Assembly: GCA_963969345.1 (NCBI GenBank)
Contig: OZ017767.1
Location: 4,926,739 to 4,990,738 of the forward strand
Direction of reading: 5' to 3'
DNA: 64,000 nt
Source of the DNA: Turbatrix aceti
Taxonomy: Eukaryota > Nematoda > Chromadorea > Rhabditida > Panagrolaimidae
Positions within the stretch are counted from its first letter, which is position 1. Every line of letters starts with the position of its first letter. The position numbers and the translations under genes were made by a program. The notes beneath the pieces are model-generated. The model was not told the DNA's origin. It did no database searches and saw nothing but the letters and a program-made list of their open reading frames with translations. Positions 46,415 to 57,525 of this stretch are shown one piece after another.

Positions 46415-49239
46415 TCAGTCCTTCTGAAGCGGAGCGTTCTGCGAACCGCCACTGAGAACAAGGTAGGGCGTCTGGAGCTGCTCCTGCTTCTTGACCTGCT
46501 TCGAGAGAGTTCCCAGCGGGGTGTCGGACGAGTTCATCTTCTTGAGGCGTTCCTTCTTGTCTTGCTGTCGCATGCGTTTCTCAATCTGCTTCTTGCCGGG
46601 TGCTTTGCCGTGGAACCTGAAAAAGGAAAAAATGAGAACACGCAATTCAGCAACCTTCTACAAAAACTTACTTGTGTGAAAGCGTTCTGAAAGCAGCCTT
46701 GGGATCCATCTCCCGGCCCTGGCCGTCGGTGTAAGCGATCTCGACCTTCGGTGTGTAGTCTCGCTTCTCGGGGAACGGCCTGATCGGTCCGCCGCCCGCT
46801 CCGACGCGTTCCATCTTCTTGAGATACTTGTCTTCGATGTCGCTGAAAAAAATTGTTTAGCACCCCAAAACTCATCAGAAACAAACAACTTACTATTTGA
46901 ATTCGACGCGAGCGATGCTCTTGCTCTCGAGGTGCTTCAGGACACCCGCGTTCTTCTTCCGCGCCGACGGATCCTCGAGATAGCCTTTTTCGCCAGCGAG
47001 ACGGAGCATACCGGCGACACCCTTCGTCACGTCCTGCTCCTTGCCGAGAACGTTTTCGTACGTCGAATCCTTTTCTGACTTCTCAGCGGTCATATCGGGA
47101 GAAGACGACTTCGAGCGGGATCTGGATCTTCGCCGGCTGCTCTTATGGCGTTGCCGGCGTTCGTCGTCCGAAGCAGAATCATGCCGCCGTTTCGACGATT
47201 TCTTACGTTCCTTTTCCTTCCGGCGATCGGCTCTGGCCTGCTGCCTGGCCCGGCGCGCTGCCGCCTCCGCAAATGCCGCTTCGGTCTCTTCATCGCGGTT
47301 TCCAGCGAGTCCGGAAGTCGTCGTATCGCCAATTGTCTTGTAGAACTCGGAAGTTGCGTCGAGAACGATTCTTTTGCCCCCTTCGGCGTCTTCTTCGTCG
47401 ACGTCCATGTCCTCGTCGTCAGGCTCGCTTTTGACCCTGGCGACGACGCGTCCGACATCGTCGTCCCGCTTTGTTTCGACGGTTTTCAGCCTCCTTGCCT
47501 TTTCAAGTGCCAAGTTGAGCTCGTCTTCGCCGTCGTCGTCGATCACGACGCCGGCAAGGTCGTCGACTGGTTCAAAATCATCTTCGTCGTCTTCTTCGGC
47601 TTCGGCCTCGTCTTTGATCTTGGAGAGCAGCGAGCGCATCTTGTTCGTGTCCACCGCGCCTTTCATGGTGTCCCGAAACCGGCCGTTTGTGTCCTGGGCC
47701 AACTTTTGGTCATCTACGATTTCTCCGTCTTCTTTGTCGGCTTCCATCGGTTTGGGCGCGGGCTGTCCGTTGTCGTCGGTCGTCGCTGGATCGGCATCTC
47801 CAGCGCCGCCATCCAGCTGTCTCCTGGCCTTGAGTCGTTCCTGCTTCAGCCGGCGCTCCTCGGCGGTCTCTTCTTCGGGCTGCAGAGCCAATTCATCAGT
47901 CTTCCCCTTGCGTCGCCTGGATTTCGAACCATCCTTCTTCTTTTTGGGCTTTCTGAACGAGATCATCTCTTCTTCGGTGTAAAACTCGCTGGCGACTTTG
48001 TATTTGGCTGTTTCGAGTGACTGAAGTTTCCGATTCGCCATAAAAAGATTCCGCTTGACTCGCTCTTCTTCTTCCTCAGCGACGAGGTTGACACCGCCGT
48101 CGGAGCCGAGGCGGAAGGTTTCGCGGCCCGTGGGTCCGTCCAGGCCCTCGTCGTACTTGGAAAGGACGGCCTTCTTCTTCACAACGCCAAAGTCATCGAC
48201 TTCTTCCTCTTCGTAGGGGTTGTAGTCCGTCTTGCGTTCGCGAACGTCCCGATTCTTCTTCAGCTGCTCGTTGTACATAAGAGTGGGGTTCACGAGGACT
48301 TCTTCGCCGTCTTCGTCCAGCACACCTGTAAAAAAAACAGTGAACAGTGAAAAAAAGTATATACTCCAAAAAACTCACTTTTATCATCGAGAACCAGAAT
48401 TGTCTCCTCGCCGGTCATGAAGGCTTCTTTCGAGTGACCAACGGTCAAACCAGAAGTCAGAGCTTCACTTTTGCCGTTTCTGCCCTTCTGGCCGCCTCCA
48501 GACGGACGCGACTTTGGTTTCGGCACTCTGGCGACCTCTTCGTCTAGCGCATCGAGTTCAGCTGCCTTCTGCGCGGCCTTGCGCCTTTCTTCTTCCAGCT
48601 TGCGGCTGCGTTCTATCCAGGAAGCGGCCCCCTCGTCTCCGGATTCATCGGAAGACTCGGCGAGTCCCTTGGTCTTCAGCACTTTTGAGTGAATGCGTCT
48701 CTTGGCGGCCTGCGTGTCGAGACGCTCCTTGATCTTCTCAGAAGCCTTCTTCTGCGTCCAGCTTTCAGTGGGCTTGTGCACGAACTCCAGGCCGTCTTCG
48801 ACGACGATTTTGCCGCCGCCTTCGACTTCTTTGCCGGCTTCGGTGCCGCAGTCGCCGTCACTGTCAGCATCCTTCTTAGGCGCATTGTCGACTTCGAGAG
48901 GAGGAAGACCGATCTGGGCACGAAGTTTGTTGGTTTCCTCGATGGAGATGGAATCGTTACTGAAAATGGAAATCAAATGAGATAAATTGACTAAGCTGGA
49001 CAAAAATCACTCACCTGGCGCCACCTTTGGGTGGAGGCGAGCCCGAAGACTCGCGTCGACGGGACCTTCAAAGGACAACATGAACGCTACATCTTAAACG
49101 AGCTTTGGTCTCTGCATCGTGTGAACTAAACAACTTACTTCTTCGGTGACTCGTGTTTTCCCTTCGAAGCCACAGAACTCGACGAGTCCTCATCGAGTTC
49201 GTGTTTACGCTTTTTGGAATATCGGGATGGCTTTGACAT
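46415..49239 (-). CDS. SART1: SART1 / Snu66 homolog, U4/U6.U5 tri-snRNP protein
   Basis: Six minus-strand exons: 49139-49239, 49015-49065, 48379-48959, 46894-48325, 46672-46842, 46415-46616, in phase, 845 residues (human 800). Recognised segments are SISIEETNKLRAQIGLPPLEV, ASWIERSRKLEEER, EETILVLDDKSVLDEDGEE, ILSKYDEGL-like VLSKYDEGLDG, ATSEFYKTIGD with GLAGNRDE, and the C-terminal FHGKAPGKKQIEKRM and KKMNSSDTPLGTL. Acidic and Lys-rich spacers lie between. It is needed to recruit the tri-snRNP to the prespliceosome. A CTTTCAG acceptor ends one base before the ATG. It is head-to-head with NAE1, 215 bp between starts, a likely shared promoter. Confidence 0.94.
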
Positions 49240-49454
49240 TCTGAAAGACAAAAGATACAACAATCCAGATATATAAAAATTGCGCAACCAAACAAAAAGT
49301 GGAAGTCGAAAACAAGAAAAACGCAAACTTAAAATTTTCGTTTCGAAACCATCGGTACGCGCGCGCGAGTGTTAGTGCAATTTTTCATTCTGAAGTTTGC
49401 GACTGATTTCGTTTTGGGTCTCTCTTATCAACGGAACCTCTGGCAGTTCTTGTA

Positions 49455-51235
49455 ATGGATCCATCCTTTCGTTACGATCGGCAGGTCCGTTTGTGGGGCG
49501 AGGAAGGGCAGACCTCGATCCAGGAGACGGAGGTGTGTGTTCTCGGTTCGTCTGCACTTGCAACCGAAATCCTCAAAAACCTCGTCCTCGCCGGTATCAA
49601 GAGTTTTCATGTCGTCGACGATGCTGTCGTCAACAACACCGATCTTGGCAAGAATTTTTTTGTTACTGCGAAGGACGTTGGAAGTCAGAGAGCGGAAGTG
49701 GTCACTCGGTTTCTCAAGGTGAGTGATTTTTATATTATTTGCTTTTTCAATGCCTTCGGAATTCGGATGACAGATGACATTTCGAAAAAATCACTTGTAC
49801 CTTATTTGATGCTTGTTTTACGTTTTTTTTTAATTTTCAGGAATTGAATCCGTCAGTTGAGGGAAGTTTTACAGTGGCGCCAATTTCCAAACTCCCGCTG
49901 TCTTCTTTGCTGGATTTCTCGGTGGTCATCTCGGCAAACCAGCCGACGCCAACGCTCTCCCACCTCGCAAATGGGCTGTACGAGGCAGGTGTGCCGCTCA
50001 TTATCACCCGGGTCTGTGGACTCCTCGGCAGCGTCCGACTCGTCTTCCCGCTCCATACCATTTTTAACACCCATGAAGCGCATCCGGCGCCCGACCTTCG
50101 CCTCGATCGACCGCTGCCCGAACTGCTCCGACTGTCTGAATCCATGCCCCTCCAATTCATGGACAAGAAGACGCATTCCCACACGCCTTACGTGTACGTA
50201 CTCCTGCAGGCTCTAGATTTGTGGCGGACGAAGGTCGACGACCCCAAAGCGTTCCCGGCCAGTTTCCAGCAGCGAAAGGAGCTGACTGCGCTGCTCAAGG
50301 ACCTGCGCTTCGAAGAGGACGGCGAAGTCGCCGATGAGCAGAATTTCACGGAGGCGAAGAACGCCGTTGCGAGGGTTATGGTGCCGACTGAGGTGAGTTG
50401 AGCCTAAAAAATCTAAAAAAAAACATTTTTATTGCAGGTGCCATCCAACGTGAAATCCGTTTTTGTCCACCCCCTCAGCGATGTCAAATGCCTCACGCCG
50501 AACAACGCCACCTGCTTCTGGGTGCTGGCAGCTGCGTTGAAGCTCTTCTACAAGCAGTACGGCGTGCTCCCGCTGTCGGGAGAGGTTCCCGACATGACGA
50601 GCGACTCCGCACGCTACGCGCAGGTCGTCGCCGCCTACCGCACGCAGGCCCAGCACGATTCCGACGCGGTCTTCGACTTTGCCCGCTTCGTCATGTCCCA
50701 GGTCTTTGGCAACGCAGAGCGAACGGCGCTGGGACTCACGCCGCAACAGTGCAAACACTTTTGCAAGCACGCGGCCTTCATCGGCATCCAGGAAGGCACT
50801 CCGCTTCGTCCAAAAACCGCTGTGGCGACCATTGTGAGCAGGATCCACGAGGAACCAGTCGTCAACGAAGAGACCCGCTCCGTGCCACCGCTCAGCTGGC
50901 TGATCTTGCTGGAGGCAGTCGACAGCTTCTTCGAGGGCAAGAACAGGCTTCCCGGCACGAACGGCGTCCCTCTGGCCATAGATTCTGCCGATCTGACGCG
51001 TCGGGCGGAATCCCTGCTGGCTTCTGCGCAGCCCCTCGTCGCGAACGTCGTACCACCCCAGGCCGTCGAAGAAATCTGCCGCTACGGCGCTTCAGAGCTG
51101 CACGCGATGGCCGCCATCATTGGCGGCATCGTGGCCCAGGAAGCCATCAAACTGACCACTCACCAGTACGTGCCCATCGACAACACCTTCATCTATGACG
51201 GACACACGCAGAACGGCGACACCATCCGTCTGTGA
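49455..51235 (+). CDS. NAE1: NEDD8-activating enzyme E1 regulatory subunit (NAE1/APPBP1/ULA1)
   Basis: Exons 49455-49718, 49841-50392, 50438-51235 join in phase 0 to 537 residues (human 534). The N-terminus FRYDRQVRLWGEEGQTSIQ, ILKNLVLAGIKSFHVVDD and LGKNFFV are the adenylation-domain half; the C-terminus has AIIGGIVAQEAIKL and FIYDGHTQNGDTIRL. This subunit pairs with UBA3, which carries the catalytic cysteine, to activate NEDD8 for cullin modification. No truncation or odd residue noticed. Confidence 0.95.
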
Positions 51236-51841
51236 CCCCCTTTTCCTCCTCGAGGAACCTCCTCCTCCTTTGATGTGCTTTTTTTACGATGTTTTTTATG
51301 ACAACCAACCGGCGGTGAAACGTGTCGATGTCCAGTTGAATTTTTTAACTTTGCCTGCGATTTTGAATTCTGCGTGCGCACGCAGGCCTACATCGTGCTA
51401 ATATTGGTCTTTCCTGCGGGGCGAAAGGTACAATGATCGATGCGGTGTCCAGCTAACCGGAGCAGCCGGTTTAAAGAGAGCGTCTAAAGAGAATTTTTTG
51501 GAATGAAAAATGATCAAAACGCGGTTTGAGGCTCTCACTGTGTCAAAATTGTGATTTGTATCATTGGAAGGCTCCGGGGCCACCGGAATCAGCTAGTTGT
51601 GAATTTTGCACTCGCGAGACCGCCCGTCATTAGGCCGCGGGCGGTTACTCTTGCCACGAACGAACCAGAAGAAACCATTGCGTTCACCCATGATGTTTTT
51701 TTTTCACCGCTGCAACTTTTCTGTTTGTTGTTTGTTTTGCATATGTTATATTTTTACGGAATACTTTCGCGTTGGCGCGCGTTCGGGCTTCATTTCTCCT
51801 GATTTTAGGTGAAATCCGATACAAGCAATCCATCAATAACC

Positions 51842-52108
51842 ATGGCCGTGTCACGTACAGCAAAAGAACTCATTGGCTTTGGCATTTTTCTTGGAAGTGA
51901 GTTTTGCGCTGATTGAGCGTTAAGAATTTCTTGGGGACGACCGTGCCATGTTCGTTCAGCGATCCACTATGCGTACTACAAGATCCAGAACAACCCGGGT
52001 CTCGTGCCTCCCGAACAGCAGACTGAGCTCTTCTACATTCGCTGGCTCAAGAACAACGTCCCTGGCCTGAGCGGCATCGGTCTTCAGAAGCCTACAACTG
52101 AGCATTGA
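51842..52108 (+). CDS. Small membrane protein, 67 residues, unknown
   Basis: Exons 51842-51896 and 51960-52108 join in phase to 67 residues. One hydrophobic helix (LIGFGIFLGTIHYAYY) near the N-terminus is followed by a polar tail. Size and topology are like small inner-mitochondrial-membrane proteins, but no family is recognised and localisation is a guess. An acceptor-like GATTTTAG lies 33 bases before the ATG. Too short for most gene finders. Confidence 0.7.
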
Positions 52109-52165
52109 GCCACCAACTTCTCGTCTGTCTTTTGTGTCTGATTCTTATTTCAATTCGCCGACTTG

Positions 52166-52171
52166 AATAAA
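52166..52171 (+). terminator. Polyadenylation signal
   Basis: AATAAA 57 bases after the stop of the 67-residue membrane protein gene. Confidence 0.6.
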
Positions 52172-52297
52172 CTGCACTAGTTTGACGTGTTTACAACTTT
52201 GCAATCAATCGCTGTTTTTCATTCAGTTCTGTATTTTTTATAGCGCTGAAAGTACAAAGTACGGAACAGGTGTGTTTACAGCTCAAGCAGTCTAAAA

Positions 52298-52567
52298 ATG
52301 AATCAAAGACCACTGAAACCGACAGATTTCACGGACTGCTTCGAGTGCAAGGTGACAGGGAGTCTCGGTGCCTTCGCGATAGGGTGCTTCCTCGCGTACA
52401 ACTCGTCCAAAGGCAGAAACGTGGATTCGAGGGCCATGCGACTGTTCGTGCGCTCCATGGCGGGAGGCGCGTTTTACATCTCGGCTGCACGCATTTTCTA
52501 CTGGCCGCCCTTCGACGACCTCAAGAATCGATCCCTCGAGGCGCCCCCTTCTTCCGGCAATAACTAA
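52298..52567 (+). CDS. Small membrane protein, possibly DMAC1/DUF4536-like
   Basis: A single exon of 89 residues. The block DCFECKVTGSLGAFAIGCFL, with a CxxC pair before a hydrophobic helix and a second hydrophobic segment (SMAGGAFYISAARIFYW), resembles the CxxC-plus-two-helix layout of DMAC1, a complex I assembly factor of the mitochondrial inner membrane. Similarity is weak and by eye. A GTTTACAG acceptor ends 16 bases before the ATG. Confidence 0.6.
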   Translation: MNQRPLKPTDFTDCFECKVTGSLGAFAIGCFLAYNSSKGRNVDSRAMRLFVRSMAGGAFYISAARIFYWPPFDDLKNRSLEAPPSSGNN

Positions 52568-52677
52568 TGAACTGCAGCATGCAAATGCAGCACCTCACCT
52601 GACGTCGATAAAACTACACGCCGCGGTCAGAACGGCACTCGCCACACATGCATTCATCCCGATGACCACTTGCGGTG

Positions 52678-53214
52678 ATGAATTTCTTCTTTATCCTCCG
52701 ACTGCTCGCATACGTCATGATTATAGTAGGATGTGTCCTGTTGACGCACAACAACTGGTCCGTATACTACAGCTACCTGTAAGTCCCTGGATGCGTTGTT
52801 GTTGTCTCTCCTACAACCGGCATTTGTTTCAGACACTCCGTGGATCCCGAAATTGCCGAAATGTGGAAAGAATCTACCTCGGATTGCTCACAGAAAGCAG
52901 AAAACGGCTGGCTACCCTGGACGCCGTGCAACCACTCCACTGAGGTCCATCTCCGGAATCGCACCGATCCCGCATGCAACATCATCATCGACACGAAGCC
53001 CTGCCACTGCCCCGTCAACGAAACCTGCGAAGGCAACATCTTTTACCTACCGGAAAACGATGTCAATTCGCAGTGCCTTTTTGAGATGCAGAATTCGCTC
53101 AAATCACGCCGACAATCTTACTTCTTCGTCGATATTGTTTCCGACTTTCCATGCTGCAACTTGCCCTGCTATCGTAACCAAACCGAATCGTTTACGGATT
53201 TGTTGATGGAATAA
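52678..53214 (+). CDS. Signal-anchored or secreted Cys-rich protein, unknown
   Basis: Exons 52678-52778 and 52833-53214 join in phase to 160 residues. The N-terminus has a hydrophobic helix (LLAYVMIIVGCVLLTH). The rest is an extracellular-type domain with about ten Cys and several N-glycosylation sequons (NHS, NRT, NET, NQT). WLPWTPC resembles the start of a thrombospondin type 1 repeat, but the rest does not clearly continue as one. No family assigned. Confidence 0.7.
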
Positions 53215-53524
53215 AAAAAACATGCGAATGAAACGGATATTTTTGTTTGTGATGGAAAAAAATTGTTGCTAGAGCCTCAACAGACGTCTGACTGACGACA
53301 GAATCCAATTTGTCTGTTGAAGAAAACTTATTTGATACGCAGACGAGCGTTACAAATTACAGTATGCTGCATAGTACTCCTGCAGGAGCTCCTGTAGCGA
53401 AAAAGTAAAACGAGCGCGGCTTCAATATAAAACGATCGTAATTTTTGTTGTCGTAATCTAAACGGTATCGTAATGTCCATTTGCTTTTCATTTCTCTTTC
53501 GCTTTATTATTTTTTTTGGTAATA

Positions 53525-54515
53525 ATGGGTGGTTTTATGTCTAAATTTCTTGACAATTCCATTGTGGAACCTGTTGAATCGGAAGATGACGACGCTCCCG
53601 TTACGATGTCAGAGTTGCCGTTGATTTCAGGTCGCTGCGGACGTCTGCCTAAAATCCCTTTCTACGAGCATAGTCCTGGTTTGAAGAAAAAACGTTCGAG
53701 TGAGTATCCTTCAGCCAATTAAATAGAATTGATGCTTTTCATATATTTCAGTTCATCGATCAAAGTCATCCGCAATCACGGCGCCGGCAAGGAAGAGGAA
53801 CAAGGTCTCAACGACCGCAGCGCCAGATGAGGGTCTCCGCGTTCTGCAAGCAACGATCTCGACGCTTCGTCGAAACGCTCAATCGACGACTGATTTGGTT
53901 GCACAACTGACCGAAAATCTGCCTCAACATCTCGCTGCGGAAATCAGCGCGAACAGTCTGAGTGCGTCACCGGATTCTGAAAATGTAAGTTTTTTGTGTT
54001 TTTTTCTTTGTTTTTGTTTGACCAGAGCATTGCCTGACAAGGTTTATTGATGTCACCTTGAGGTTCCGCTACGCGAATTTAGCATCGATTCGTTTTTTTT
54101 CCAGAAGATTATTCCGCGTCAACCAACAGCCGACTCCCTGACATCAACTTTGGATTCCCCGCCGGTTATGATGGCTCATCCAATTTCGCCGAGCGTGGCT
54201 TCGCCTTCGAATGCTCCAATTTTGAAACCATCAAGTGTTACGGGTACAACAAATACGACTTCGACAACACCCAACGATTCCAAGGTTGACTGGTCCTCTG
54301 GCATTCCCACGCTTGCTGAGCTCGAGAAACGAATTACCGTCAATCAGACATCAAAAACAGCCGTGTGCATCACGAATCAGAACCAGGTCTGCATCGTCAC
54401 TTCCGGAAGTCGTAAGCTTGTATGCGGTCCGTTCGTCGACGATGGTACCTGCGATTTTCTAAAGGCGCCCTACAGGACTGAGGTTTCATATCCCCGTGCT
54501 TGCTTGTCTTTGTGA
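53525..54515 (+). CDS. Ser/Thr-rich protein, unknown
   Basis: Exons 53525-53699, 53752-53984, 54105-54515 join in phase to 272 residues. The N-terminal MGGFMSKF could be N-myristoylated at Gly2, an inference from the motif only. A basic patch (ARKRNKV), a predicted helix around GLRVLQATISTLRRN and a Ser/Thr/Pro-rich middle follow. The final 80 residues have several Cys. No family recognised. The stop is close after CLSL, and a further 3' exon cannot be excluded. Confidence 0.6.
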
Positions 54516-57500
54516 GGTGGAGCATACTTTCTGTTTTGCCGATCCTTATCACTTCCAAAAAGTTCTTATAATTTTTTTTCACCTGTATTTGTTTTTGCGA
54601 TCTGGTTTTTTTTATAAAATTCGAACGAAGCGGACAACTTTGATCTGGTGCACTCAAGAGCGCGTCTCTCACCTCGAAGGTGCGAGGCAGGCGATTTTTG
54701 CCATTTTTGTTACCATGGATTTTTTAATTTGTGTGTTTACCTGACATGTATTTTTCATGATACAGTAAATATTTTTTCCGAAAGTATACGTTCCTTTTTT
54801 CTGGAAATTTTTACCTGGATATTTATTTGTCGTACAAACGTGTCTTTCACAGAGCCACGGGGGTTACTCTGTTTTGAGCAATAAAATAGATCAACATTGG
54901 TGAGAACAAGTGTCGTTGTTCCACGCTGCTCTCCTGCCAATTATTCAATTAGCAAAAGACTTTGGCAAATGATGTTTCTCCCGTGAAATAGCAAGGATGC
55001 ACTCTCGGCAACAACAGCAGCGTGTTGTGTTGTGATTCTTCCGTTCCGGCGGCGTCGCGTCACTTTTTTATAGCCGTTATTTGTTTAACAGCGGCAGGAG
55101 TAAATGTTTTTGGAAGCGCTATCAATCCTAAGCTGCGAGGCTTGACACGTGCATAGCAAATTGATGTCACCTTGTTTTCGGTGAATTCTAAATCAAGTTT
55201 GGCCAGTTGGTGTTTGTTTATTTTTCATTTTTGCACTTGACTGTTTAGCGTGTGGCGAGTGCATCAGAAGGCATCATGCCATGGCACTCCATGCAATGAC
55301 GGTGTTCTGCGTCGCTGACTCGAGTGTTGTCGCAAATGCCGTTGTTTTACGGCCGGACAGACCGGGCCGTGACTTATTTCCTTCGGGGTCGTCTGCCCGA
55401 GGCACTCATCGCAGTGCCTCGCACTGATTACATTTGACAGCCCCCTCCGGGCTTAGTTTATTTCGTCGGGATCAGGGTCTCCTAAAACACTTTTACATGC
55501 TGTAAACACCCTCTCTTTTTTTTTGCCGTGCCGATGGCGTTTTTTTCTTCTTTTTTTATTGCTCTTTTTTGGCAGATTTTTTGAACGCCAAAGCTTGAAA
55601 TGACGGAATTTCTGACAGTGGCACGTCAACAGGACTGATCTGAAGGATAAACAACGCCATCGGGAAGCTGGGAACTCTGCAGAGCTCTGGGAATGCCAAA
55701 AGACTCCAAAAGACAGTTCGTGACTCTGCCACCCACAAGTCAATGTTGTGGATAAATTATTGAAATCCGGCACTGGCCGTGGCCGTCTTTATGACTTTTT
55801 TTTTAATAAGCGTGCTTATTCAACATGTTGGCAGATGTGCTTTGATTCCGGCCGCCAGTCGGTGGTCTCTTCCGCGCCTTATTCTGTTTACTCGAGATAA
55901 AAAAATACAATTGTGCTTTTTTTAGGTTCGCGCTGCCTTCAACATGCTCAACGTAGCCGCCAAAAAGGTTCGTTATGGTCACTATTGTGGTCTTTGTCAC
56001 TTCAAAATCTTATCAAAGCTGTACTTGCTGTGCCATTTATGGAAAAGTACAACTTCGAGCGTTCTGGAGCTTTCACGAAGGTCGCTTTGCTTTTTTCCTT
56101 CTAAAAAAGTAGCAAAAAATACGGCTCACGTTTCATTAAACAAATTGGCCCTGACGAGTTGTTTTCTCTTTTTTTTGCAGCCCGTTTTTTGGGGATATTT
56201 CGCATCTCGGCAGTCTTTTTTCGCGGAACGGGCGTGTGGTTGTTTATTTCTAGACAACTCGGAGGTAATTCGGATTAAGATACACTTTTTAGTCATCACG
56301 CGATATTTTCTAATCTGAACGTAGGCTTACGGTAAATAAAATGATGTCAGGTATTCGTTCTTGAGATTTTCTATTTAGAAAATGTTCACTCTAGCGCCTC
56401 AGATGCTCCAAGCTAGGTTTGTACCCGTTGGTCTCGAAGAACCGGAGAATGACTTTCTAGTGCATAGTAAAAGCGTAAAACGTCTTCATTTGTCTTCAAC
56501 GTTCGTTTCGGTGATCCATGATTAGTGCACGACGGCTTGTAAAGTTGCATCTGCATCCGAAATGCATGTCCTACGTCGACAGGGCCGCTCAAATGTTTTC
56601 CCGCGATGTCCGATTAAATTTGACTTCGTCGCGCCGCGTCTACATCACTCGTCACTCCCGGAGCCCTCTTAACGACCCGCCGCTTGTTTTTCTTTCTCGC
56701 GTTCGTTTACCCGAGATTCAAAAATAACGACGTTGAGTGCACGGGCATCGCGGGAAGTGGCAAACCGGCAAACACGGGGGTTTTATCCGTCGTCGGCACC
56801 TCGGTCGAGAGCTCGTCAACACGTCGTACAACTTTCGCCCCTTCTCAGTCCCTGAATTGGAAATTGATTTTTGCGCCGTCGTAGATTAGTGAGTTAGTGA
56901 GGATTTGCAACGAAGAGCGCATTCATTGCCGCCACTTGCTGTGAGGTGTTCATTTGCAGAGGAGGCTGTGTTGAGGGGCTTCGTGCCGTGTCTCCTGGGT
57001 TTCCATGACAATGGTCGTCGACGACGTGAAAGAGCATCACCGTCTTTGTGCCGCAAATAGAATTGAGCGTGTTTCCGTTGATTAGGCTAAATGCCGCATC
57101 TCGCTTGGGCCTAAGCCTTCCGGCTGATGGAGCCCCCGCAAACCTTCTGATGGCACTTACCGGTCAGCGATAGATGACCACTTTGATCCCTAATTTGTCT
57201 TTTTTTCGCTTCCAGTATGCACTATCTCACGCTTTGAGTACATATTTGCCCAGTTATGCCACGCACGCAATATATGTCCGTTATCCTACTCCAAGATTAA
57301 GGAATGTGGCTGCCTAGCTGTTTTCTTGCACAACCAGGAACTCAAACAAAAAGTGTTTTATACCTGTTGCAACTCTGGCTCAGTTAGCCATTTGTCAGCG
57401 GCTTTCCTAGTTTTCGTAGTATAAAGTTTGCACTTGTTTTCCGAAAAGTAAGGTGTTTATCAAACGAAAACATGCGTGTTTTGGGGTTATCAGACACATC

Positions 57501-57525
57501 GTCTGTAAAGTTGAAACGGTTTTAG
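54516..57525. other. Three kilobases without a supported gene; probably 5' intron and promoter of the Kv gene
   Basis: The Kv coding frame begins right after an acceptor at 57524-57525, so at least one upstream exon of that gene must lie here, but I could not place it. The 124-codon frame at 55944-56318 has a Cys-rich, low-complexity composition and no family match. A perfect 8-bp hairpin, GAGGCACT with AGTGCCTC, lies near 55399-55420. Confidence 0.45.

Noticed and set aside
47145..48020. 291-codon forward frame opposite SART1
   Set aside because: Antisense shadow of the acidic and Lys-rich SART1 coding exon.
55399..55420. Small hairpin as a microRNA precursor
   Set aside because: The stem is only 8 bp, too short for a microRNA hairpin.
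55944..56318. 124-residue protein
   Set aside because: Cys/Phe/Leu-rich low-complexity translation with no family match; more likely part of the Kv 5' region.
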